This document shows, piece after piece, positions 24,444-31,396 of a stretch of 41,276 nucleotides of DNA. The first letter of the stretch is position 1, and the number at the start of each line of letters is the position of its first letter. The DNA is from an uncultured Clostridia bacterium (lineage in GTDB: Bacteria; Bacillota; Clostridia; Oscillospirales; Acutalibacteraceae), in assembly GCA_945948515.1 (NCBI GenBank), contig CAMFBH010000016.1, positions 1 to 41,276 of the forward strand. The letters run 5' to 3'. Both the position numbers and the translations under genes were made by a program. The notes below the pieces were generated by a model. That model searched no databases, was not told the origin of the DNA, and was given only the letters and a program-made list of their open reading frames with translations.

Positions 24444-26469
24444 TGCAAAGCCTCCTTTTCAAATTATTTACTGTTTCGGAATTCATTAAATCAACCTTAC
24501 CGCTGACATCAAGCAGCTTAATTCTTCCGTTCTTTCTTTCAACTAATCCGCAGTCTTCAAAAGCATTAACGCAATTAACTGCACATCCGTATGTAATCTC
24601 TTGCTGAAAGCGAAAATATATATCATCCTCAGAAAAAGTTACATTAGAATTCAACTTTAAAAATCTGTATATCTTTGCACAAATATCCCTTGTAGGCATA
24701 ATATCCGTTTTAGGTGCATTCCCTTCGCAAAAGAGTTCAAAATCGCCTTTTTCCGAGAAATACTTATCATCATCCGATTTATTTAAACGAATATCAATAG
24801 CTTGAACAGAAAGATAATTTTTTCCGTTATATAAATTTTTTGAAATCCTAACGGCAACATCAATCTTATCTCCCGGAAAATAAGGAAAATCAGAAGCCTT
24901 TGTTCTGAACATAACAACCTTAAATCTGCGCTGCTGCTTTTCTATTTCAATCCTAATATGCTTATTATCACCGATTGGCACAACATCAGTCAATGTAAAA
25001 TTAAATAAGCCAAACTGAGCCTTTTGGTTTGATGCGCCGTAAGGCTCAAGGCATTCCAAATTTTCGGCAAGCTCAAGATTTAAATAATGAGCGCTGAGTT
25101 TACAATCTAAATCAAGGCATTGAATCGGCATAACCTGATATTTAAGTCTTGCAAATTCATTGATTTTCTCTGAAAACAATTCAATATTTTCATTTTTAAG
25201 AGAAAATCCTCCCGCTAAAGGATGACCTCCGAAACGAATCAACAAATCAGAGCAGTAGCTAAGAGAATCAAAAATATTAAATCCCTCAATACCCCTGCAA
25301 GAACCGTTTGCTGTTCCGTTACTGTCAACACTTATAACTATCGCGGGCTTTGAAAATTCTTCAACAAGATGAGAAGCAACAATTCCGATTACGCCTTTGT
25401 GATAATTATCTCCCCAAACAACAATAACGCGTTTGCTGACATCGGCATAGCCGCTTTTAATTTTTTCATGAATATCATCTAAAATATTATCTTCAAGCTC
25501 TCGCCTGTGTGTATTATCTCCGTTTAACTGATCCGCAAGTAAAAGAGCATTATCATAATCGTCACAAACCAACAGCTTAACCGCACGGTCAGGACTGTCA
25601 ACTCTTCCTGCTGCATTAATTCTCGGAACTATCTGAAACGCAACATCCCCTGAAGAATATTCCTTTTCACTTCCTGCCGACACGCGTCGAAACGCTTCTA
25701 TTCCAAGTCTCGGAGATTCGTTTAAAACCTTTAATCCTTTTTTTACAAGGCACCTGTTTTCGCCTAAAAGCGGAACAATATCCCCTATTGTTCCTATTGC
25801 AACAAGGTCTGAAAAATCTTCAAGTATATCTCCCGAATCACCGTCATAAACGGCGCAGGCAAGCTTAAATGCAACTCCTACTCCTGCAAAATCACAGAAT
25901 GTAAGATTATTCTCTTTCCTGTAAGGATTGATTACCGCCTCGGCTCTCGGGAGTGTATCTGACAGCCTATGGTGGTCGGTAACAACAAGCTTCATTCCAA
26001 GAGAGTAAATGTATTCGGATTCTTCAACGGCATTTATACCCGTATCAACAGTAACTATAAGCTTTGTACCGTTTGAAGCGATTTTATCAATAGCTTCAAT
26101 ATGAAGTCCGTAGCCTTCTCTTTCCCTGTGCGGAATATAGTAATCCACATCAGCGCCAAGGCTTTCAAGAAATAAATAAAGAAGTGATGTTGCCGTTACA
26201 CCATCCGCATCATAATCGCCGTAAACACAGATTTTATCGCCGTTTTCAACTGCGCTGATAACGGCATTTTTTGCCTTATCCATTTCATAAAAATCAAAAG
26301 GCGAAGAAAGCCGTACCCCGTCTGAAAGAAATTCAGACACGGCCAGCTCATCGGTTATTCCCCTTGCCGCTAAAAGATAAGCAATAAGAGGATCCATATT
26401 ATACTTTTCCGACAGGTCGGAAACGAAATCCTTGTCAACATTCGGAATAATCCATTTTTTATGTGCCAT
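24436..26469 (-). CDS. recJ: Single-stranded-DNA-specific exonuclease RecJ
   Basis: RecJ is a 5'-to-3' exonuclease of the DHH family acting in recombination and mismatch or base excision repair. The 677-residue product has the phosphoesterase motifs YGDYDADGVTATSLL (about 81-95), TVDTGIN and VTDHHRL with the DHH triad, then DFAGVGVAFKLA, VPRINAAGR and the DHHA1 motif FGGHPLAGGFSL. After this comes the OB-fold region and an extra C-terminal domain of about 100 residues typical of Firmicute RecJ. The start overlaps the hisE stop by one base, and the end overlaps relA. Lateral pairing recJ-relA is common in Clostridia; joining to his genes is less so. Confidence 0.96.
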   Translation of the reverse strand: MAHKKWIIPNVDKDFVSDLSEKYNMDPLIAYLLAARGITDELAVSEFLSDGVRLSSPFDFYEMDKAKNAVISAVENGDKICVYGDYDADGVTATSLLYLFLESLGADVDYYIPHREREGYGLHIEAIDKIASNGTKLIVTVDTGINAVEESEYIYSLGMKLVVTDHHRLSDTLPRAEAVINPYRKENNLTFCDFAGVGVAFKLACAVYDGDSGDILEDFSDLVAIGTIGDIVPLLGENRCLVKKGLKVLNESPRLGIEAFRRVSAGSEKEYSSGDVAFQIVPRINAAGRVDSPDRAVKLLVCDDYDNALLLADQLNGDNTHRRELEDNILDDIHEKIKSGYADVSKRVIVVWGDNYHKGVIGIVASHLVEEFSKPAIVISVDSNGTANGSCRGIEGFNIFDSLSYCSDLLIRFGGHPLAGGFSLKNENIELFSEKINEFARLKYQVMPIQCLDLDCKLSAHYLNLELAENLECLEPYGASNQKAQFGLFNFTLTDVVPIGDNKHIRIEIEKQQRRFKVVMFRTKASDFPYFPGDKIDVAVRISKNLYNGKNYLSVQAIDIRLNKSDDDKYFSEKGDFELFCEGNAPKTDIMPTRDICAKIYRFLKLNSNVTFSEDDIYFRFQQEITYGCAVNCVNAFEDCGLVERKNGRIKLLDVSGKVDLMNSETVNNLKRRLCNE

Positions 26470-26792
26470 TATGTGTTTTTATCCACCACATGAAATTTTT
26501 TCAAATTACCGCTTTTTTCAGCTCTTTTACGAAGCTCATATTCGATATCCTCGGGAGTGATGCCCTGATTTGCCATCATAACAAGAGTGTGATAAATCAA
26601 ATCCGTTATTTCATAAACGGTTTCTTCCTTATCATTATTCTTTGCGGCGATAACCATTTCGGTGCATTCCTCACCGACTTTTTTGAGAATTTTATCCAAA
26701 CCCTTATCAAAAAGATAACAGGTATAAGAACCTTCCTCGCGGTTTTCTCTTCTGTCTAAAACAGTTTGATATTCATTCTTAATCCAATCCAT
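26469..26792 (-). CDS. hisE: Phosphoribosyl-ATP pyrophosphatase
   Basis: HisE catalyses the second step of histidine synthesis, converting phosphoribosyl-ATP to phosphoribosyl-AMP. The 107-residue all-helical protein belongs to the MazG-like superfamily; YTCYLFDKGLDKILKKVGEECTEMVIAAKN contains the metal-binding E-x2-E, and DKEETVYEITDLIYHTLVMM the second E-x2-D. Length is normal. It overlaps hisI upstream and recJ downstream by one base each, so translation is coupled on both sides. Confidence 0.96.
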   Translation of the reverse strand: MDWIKNEYQTVLDRRENREEGSYTCYLFDKGLDKILKKVGEECTEMVIAAKNNDKEETVYEITDLIYHTLVMMANQGITPEDIEYELRKRAEKSGNLKKFHVVDKNT

Positions 26793-27118
26793 TATTTTTC
26801 CTCTTTGATTTTATTAAAAAAGCAACTGTGCGAGCCTGTGTGACAAGCGGCTCCTGTCTGCTCAACAGTGATTAAAAGAGTATCGTCATCACAATCGCCG
26901 TAGATTGCAACAACCTTCTGCAAATGTCCCGATGTTGCTCCTTTATTCCAAAGCTCCTGCCTTGAACGACTCCAAAACCAAGTGTATCCCGTTTCAAGAG
27001 TAAGCTTTAACGATTCCTTATTCATATATGCAAGCATCAAAACTTCATTTGTATTCTTTTCCTGTATAATTGCAGGAATAAGCTCTGACTTTAAAAAGTA
27101 TTTATCTAAATCAATCAT
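26792..27118 (-). CDS. hisI: Phosphoribosyl-AMP cyclohydrolase
   Basis: HisI opens the purine ring of phosphoribosyl-AMP, the third step of histidine synthesis, using zinc. The 108-residue product shows [31 protein letters not shown] and the metal-binding DCDDD, plus the [10 protein letters not shown] motif with two cysteines. I start at ATG 27118, preceded by GAGGTG, instead of the TTG four codons upstream; this gives an eight-base overlap with hisA. HisE is a separate gene here and not fused as in enterobacteria. Confidence 0.96.
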   Translation of the reverse strand: MIDLDKYFLKSELIPAIIQEKNTNEVLMLAYMNKESLKLTLETGYTWFWSRSRQELWNKGATSGHLQKVVAIYGDCDDDTLLITVEQTGAACHTGSHSCFFNKIKEEK

Positions 27119-27827
27119 TACACACCTCAACAGCCTCTTTTAAATCCAAGGTTTTGCTGTATATACTTTTACCGCAAATCGCGCCGTAAAGATTATTGCT
27201 TTTGAGCTCAATAATATCATCAATACAATTAATTCCGCCCGAAGCAATAATATTGCATGAAACAGCGTCATTAAGGCGTTTAAGATGTTCAACATTCGGA
27301 CCTGCCAAAGTTCCGTCTTTAGAAATATCGGTATAAATAATTGTATTTACGCCGAAATCCTCCATCTTCTTTGCAAGCTCAATAAAATGAACCGAGCTGC
27401 TTTGAGTCCACCCCTCCGCAGCAGCAAATTCATTTTTTGCATCAATTCCAACTGCAATTCCCTGATTATATTCTTTAACTGCTTCTTTAACGAGACTCGG
27501 ATTATTCAGGGCTACTGAACCTAAAATTACTCTTGTTATTCCGTTTGACAGATAGAATTCAATATCCTGCATTGTTCTTATTCCGCCGCCGAGTTCAACC
27601 TTTAAGGATGTGTTTTTAACAACATTTATAAAGGTTTCAAAATTAACAGGTTTCTTTGCAAGAGAGCCGTCAAGATCAACCATATGTATCCATTCGGCAC
27701 CGCTTTCTTCAAAGCTTTTTGCGGTTTTTAAGCAATCATCGGCAACCTGATGCGCAGTTGAAAAATCACCTTTATAAAGCCTAACCGGTTTACCGTCTAT
27801 AATATCTACCGCGGGAAGAATAATCAT
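27111..27827 (-). CDS. hisA: HisA, ProFAR (BBM II) isomerase
   Basis: HisA is the TIM-barrel isomerase of the fourth histidine step, opening the ribose ring of ProFAR to PRFAR. The 238-residue product has [20 protein letters not shown] (catalytic D at the first strand), [27 protein letters not shown] (second catalytic D) and [11 protein letters not shown], the standard phosphate-binding set. HisF, the usual relative and next enzyme, is not present in this window. The hisA ATG follows the hisB stop with no gap, its Shine-Dalgarno lying inside hisB. Confidence 0.96.
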   Translation of the reverse strand: MIILPAVDIIDGKPVRLYKGDFSTAHQVADDCLKTAKSFEESGAEWIHMVDLDGSLAKKPVNFETFINVVKNTSLKVELGGGIRTMQDIEFYLSNGITRVILGSVALNNPSLVKEAVKEYNQGIAVGIDAKNEFAAAEGWTQSSSVHFIELAKKMEDFGVNTIIYTDISKDGTLAGPNVEHLKRLNDAVSCNIIASGGINCIDDIIELKSNNLYGAICGKSIYSKTLDLKEAVEVCND

Positions 27828-28403
27828 TTAAAGAACTCCTTTTGTTGAAAGAACGCCGTTGTTGTTTTCCTTAACGGCTGTTTTCATTGCATGTGCAACT
27901 GCTTTGAATATTGCCTCTATCTGATGATGAGAATTACTTCCGTACGGCACATTTATGTGAAGAGTTATGCCTGCATTAACGGCAAAAGCTCTGAAGAATT
28001 CCTCAGTACAGCAGGTTTCGTAATCGCCGCACCTTTCTTCATTGAATATAGCATCAAACACAAGAAAAGGTCTGTTTGATATATCAAGTGAGCAAAAAGC
28101 GAGCGCCTCATCCATGGGTATATAAAACGAGCCATAGCGTTCAATTCCGCTCTTGTCTCCGAGTGCTTCGGCAAAAGCCTGACCGAGAGCAATACCCGTA
28201 TCCTCAACGGTGTGATGCGTATCTACTTCCAAGTCTCCCTTAACAGAAAGATTTAACCCAAATCCTCCGTGAATTGCAAACGCAGTCATCATATGGTCGA
28301 AAAATCCGATTCCTGTTGAAGCATCAACTTCTCCTCCGTCAAGCGAGAGGGAAAGCTTAATTTGAGTTTCTTTTGTGTTTCGTTCAATTTTTGCACTTCT
28401 CAT
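27828..28403 (-). CDS. hisB: Imidazoleglycerol-phosphate dehydratase
   Basis: HisB dehydrates imidazole glycerol phosphate in the sixth step of the pathway. The 191-residue product is the monofunctional form, with no fused phosphatase. It shows the manganese-binding signatures FFDHMMTAFAIHGG, DTHHTVEDTGIALGQA and the C-terminal SNSHHQIEAIFKAVAHAM. GGAGG lies before its ATG, 14 bases after hisD. HisC, usually between hisD and hisB in Clostridia, is absent here. Confidence 0.97.
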   Translation of the reverse strand: MRSAKIERNTKETQIKLSLSLDGGEVDASTGIGFFDHMMTAFAIHGGFGLNLSVKGDLEVDTHHTVEDTGIALGQAFAEALGDKSGIERYGSFYIPMDEALAFCSLDISNRPFLVFDAIFNEERCGDYETCCTEEFFRAFAVNAGITLHINVPYGSNSHHQIEAIFKAVAHAMKTAVKENNNGVLSTKGVL

Positions 28404-28417
28404 AAAAGAGCCTCCGT

Positions 28418-29701
28418 TTATTCAAATCTTACCTTAATTGAATTTGCATGAGCAGTAAGACCTTCTGTATCGGCAAGAAGAACAATATCGTCCTTTGCCT
28501 TTGCCAATTCATCCTCGGTATAATAAATGAATGAGGATTTTTTAATAAAGCTGTCAACTGAAAGAGGGCTGAAAAATCTTGCAGTTGAGCTGGTCGGAAG
28601 AACATGGTTTGGTCCTGCATAATAATCGCCGAGAGGCTCGGGGGAATAATTTCCGAGGAAAACAGAGCCTGCATTATCAATTTTTCCAATATACTGGAGC
28701 GGATTTTCAACACACATTTCAAGATGCTCGGGAGCAAGAACATTTGCAAATTCAATAGCCTGCTCCATATTCTCACAAACTATAATTTCGCCGTAATTTG
28801 TTAAGCTCTGCTCAATAATTTCCTGACGCTCAAGAAATTTTATTTGCTTTTCAATTTCCTTTGTTGTTGCTCTTGCAACTGTTTCCGATGTTGTTAAAAG
28901 AATTGCGGATGCCATAATGTCGTGCTCAGCCTGGCTCATTAAGTCTGCCGCAAGGAATTCTGGAACAGCAGTTTTATCTGCAACAATTAATATTTCCGAG
29001 GGCCCCGCAACCATATCTATATCAACAACGCCATAGAGCATTTTCTTTGCTGTTGCAACAAAAATATTTCCGGGTCCGACAATTTTATCAACCTTTGGAA
29101 TTTTTTCGGTGCCGTAAGCAAGAGCCGCTACCGCCTGTGCCCCTCCTACGAGAAACACCTTATCAACTCCGGCAACAGCCGCGGCAGCCATAATATTGGG
29201 ATTCGGCTTTCCGTCTTTTCCCGGAGGAGTTACCATAATTATTTCCTTAACACCTGCAATTTTGGCAGGAATAGCATTCATTAAAACAGAGCTCGGATAT
29301 GCCGCAGTTCCGCCCGGAACATAAATGCCGACACGGTTGAGTCCTCTAACTCTCTGTCCCATTATTATTCCGTTTTCCTGTGTTGTGAGCCAAGACTGCT
29401 GAGCCTGTCTTTTATGGAAATCAAAAATATTTTTGTGAGCATTGAACAGAGCTTCTCTGAATTCGGGTTCAACCTCGTTTAGATACTCATCGAGTTCCTG
29501 CTTTGTTACCTCAATATTTCTCGGAGCGTGACCGTCAAAGCGGATTGTGTATTCCCTAACTGCTTCATCTCCGACTTCCTTAACATTTTTAATTATATCC
29601 GAAACGGCGTTTTGAATTTTTACATCAATCTCTCCGCTTCTCTTTTTTAATTCTTCAATCAAGGCATATTCAGCCTTGCCGTTTGCTTTGGTAATTTTCA
29701 T
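28418..29701 (-). CDS. hisD: Histidinol dehydrogenase
   Basis: HisD makes histidine from histidinol by two NAD-dependent oxidations, the last pathway steps. The 427-residue product contains GLNRVGIYVPGGTAAYPSSVLM, AVAALAYGTEKIPKVDKIVGPGN, DMVAGPSEILIVAD and QAEHDIMASAILLTT, with the zinc ligands and the catalytic residues E and H conserved in YAGPNHVLPT. I use ATG 29701, with AGAGGTG five bases upstream, instead of GTG 29707, which would overlap hisZG. It follows hisZG by two bases. Confidence 0.97.
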   Translation of the reverse strand: MKITKANGKAEYALIEELKKRSGEIDVKIQNAVSDIIKNVKEVGDEAVREYTIRFDGHAPRNIEVTKQELDEYLNEVEPEFREALFNAHKNIFDFHKRQAQQSWLTTQENGIIMGQRVRGLNRVGIYVPGGTAAYPSSVLMNAIPAKIAGVKEIIMVTPPGKDGKPNPNIMAAAAVAGVDKVFLVGGAQAVAALAYGTEKIPKVDKIVGPGNIFVATAKKMLYGVVDIDMVAGPSEILIVADKTAVPEFLAADLMSQAEHDIMASAILLTTSETVARATTKEIEKQIKFLERQEIIEQSLTNYGEIIVCENMEQAIEFANVLAPEHLEMCVENPLQYIGKIDNAGSVFLGNYSPEPLGDYYAGPNHVLPTSSTARFFSPLSVDSFIKKSSFIYYTEDELAKAKDDIVLLADTEGLTAHANSIKVRFE

Positions 29702-29703
29702 AT

Positions 29704-31317
29704 TCACACCTCTGAAGCAATTTGCAATTCATTTAAAAACAATTCAATTTCTTCTTTTCTTAGCTTCATTGAAGCCATATTAACTATAACTCTTGCCGAA
29801 ATCGGGAAAATCTTTTCAACAACCTCAAGTCCATTTTCCTTAAGTGTTGAGCCTGTTTCAACAATATCTACGATACCGTCCGCAAGACCGAGCAAGGGTG
29901 CAAGCTCAACACTGCCTTCTATTTTAATTATTGCAACATCCATTCCCTTGCTTTTAAAATATTCATTTGCAACCTTCGGATATTTTGTTGCAACTGTTTT
30001 TCTCTTATATCCCTCAAAGAAATTTGTTCCCTTTGGGCAGGCAAGAGCGAATGCACACTTGCCGATTCCAAGGTCAATAACCTCATAAAATGATGAACCG
30101 TGCTCAACTATTGTATCTTTTCCGACAATTCCGATATCACATACACCGTGTTCAACATATGTTATTACATCGGGAGCTTTAGCAAGAACCGCTTCATACT
30201 GATCAACAGGTAAAATTAATCTTCTGCCTTTATTTTCAAGTTCTTTTGTATCAAGACCCATTGTTTGAAAAAGCCTTACAGAGCTCTTTTCAAGCCGACC
30301 CTTTGTTAAAGCAATTCTCAAAGGTCTTGAAGCATTTATGACCTCGTTTATGGCTCCGCACAACGAAGTTACATCAATTCCGAAGCCGATAGCGGGAGCA
30401 TCTTCTCCGAATACTCCCAGAAGATTATCGTACCTTCCGCCTGAAAGCACCGTTGCGCCCGAACCTCTTACATATCCTTTAAAAACGATTCCGGTGTAGT
30501 AATTGCTTCTGTTTACAATACCAAGGTCTATAGAAATATATTCTTCAAGTCCGACTTCGCAAAGTTTTTCATAAACTCGCTTTAAATAATCGAGAGCCTC
30601 ATTTGAAGCCTTGCTACTGTACAGATTTCTTGCGTTTGTGAGCACCTCAATGCCTCCGAAAAGACGAGGAAGCGCCTTAATAGTTACTGATTCGCTACTT
30701 TTTCCGATGCGCTCAAGCAAATCATTAAGAACTGCATAATTTTTAGATTCGGTTAGCTTGCAGATATCAGCCTTATCGCTTTTGGAAATCTCCATTTTTT
30801 GCAATATTGCATTGAAAAATCCTGCGTGACCGATCTCTATCTTAAATCCTTTGAGATCGCATCTCTTAAGAGCTTCAACAGCCATTGTTAATATTTCAAT
30901 GTCTGCCTCAATTGATGAATCGCCGATAAACTCCACACCGCTTTGAGAAACCTCGTTTGCTCTTCCTGCGAGAGATTTATTTCTCACAAAAACATTTTGT
31001 GTATAATAAAGCCTTACAGGATATGCGGATTTATCAAGCCTTGTTGCAACCATTCGTGCAATTGGCATTGTATTATCGGGACGAAGAACAGTTGACCTTC
31101 CGTTTACATCTGAAAGCTTATAAATATCCTCATCGTCCATACCGAGAATATCGCTCTCAAAAACATCTTTATATTCGATTGTCGGAGTTATTACCTTTCG
31201 ATAACTGTTCTCCTTGTATAAATCGGAAAGTATTTTTTCAACCCTGCTTCTGTCGTCGCATTCCTCAAACAGAAAATCTCTGCTTCCCTCAGGTGTTTCT
31301 TTTGAAAATCTTTTCAT
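29704..31317 (-). CDS. hisZG: Fused HisZ-HisG: ATP phosphoribosyltransferase regulatory and catalytic subunits
   Basis: One continuous 537-residue frame joins two proteins usually encoded separately. Residues 1-322 are HisZ, a HisRS-like regulatory subunit: TPEGSRDFL, the motif-2 region LRPDNTMPIARMVATRL (78-94) and the motif-3 LSGGRYDNLLGVFG (291-304). It lacks the usual HisRS anticodon domain, so it is not a tRNA synthetase. After a short link (323-331) comes HisG of the short form (332-537), which needs HisZ for activity, starting LRIALTKGRL and carrying the PRPP site DIVETGSTLKENGL (484-497). Together they condense ATP and PRPP in the first step of histidine synthesis. The gene heads the his operon, behind a clear promoter. 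The leader is short, with no room for a T-box. Confidence 0.95.
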   Translation of the reverse strand: MKRFSKETPEGSRDFLFEECDDRSRVEKILSDLYKENSYRKVITPTIEYKDVFESDILGMDDEDIYKLSDVNGRSTVLRPDNTMPIARMVATRLDKSAYPVRLYYTQNVFVRNKSLAGRANEVSQSGVEFIGDSSIEADIEILTMAVEALKRCDLKGFKIEIGHAGFFNAILQKMEISKSDKADICKLTESKNYAVLNDLLERIGKSSESVTIKALPRLFGGIEVLTNARNLYSSKASNEALDYLKRVYEKLCEVGLEEYISIDLGIVNRSNYYTGIVFKGYVRGSGATVLSGGRYDNLLGVFGEDAPAIGFGIDVTSLCGAINEVINASRPLRIALTKGRLEKSSVRLFQTMGLDTKELENKGRRLILPVDQYEAVLAKAPDVITYVEHGVCDIGIVGKDTIVEHGSSFYEVIDLGIGKCAFALACPKGTNFFEGYKRKTVATKYPKVANEYFKSKGMDVAIIKIEGSVELAPLLGLADGIVDIVETGSTLKENGLEVVEKIFPISARVIVNMASMKLRKEEIELFLNELQIASEV

Positions 31318-31335
31318 AATCGAGTCCTTTTTGCT

Positions 31336-31364
31336 TTAGTTCGCTAATGCGTTACTATGCTAAC
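31336..31364. promoter_or_regulatory. Inverted repeats overlapping the his promoter -10 and start region
   Basis: TTAG-N4-CTAA (31336-31347) and GTTA-N6-TAAC (31351-31364) lie side by side, and GCTAA occurs twice at 16-base spacing. They cover the -10 and the transcription start, the place for a repressor such as a TrpR-like HisR. The repeats are short and may be chance. Confidence 0.3.
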
Positions 31365-31385
31365 ATATAAAAGTATTCGTGTCAA
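31357..31385 (-). promoter_or_regulatory. Promoter of the his-recJ-relA operon
   Basis: On the minus strand a perfect TTGACA (31385-31380) and TAGCAT (31362-31357) are spaced by 17 bases, giving a leader of about 35 bases before hisZG. Confidence 0.75.
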
Positions 31386-31396
31386 CAGCTAATTTA

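Noticed and set aside
29704-31317. Calling the N-terminal half a histidyl-tRNA synthetase
   Set aside because: It lacks the HisRS anticodon-binding domain and motif details; the fusion to short-form HisG and operon context fit HisZ.
31318-31396. T-box riboswitch before the his operon
   Set aside because: The leader is only about 35 bases from the predicted start, far too short for a T-box with its terminator.
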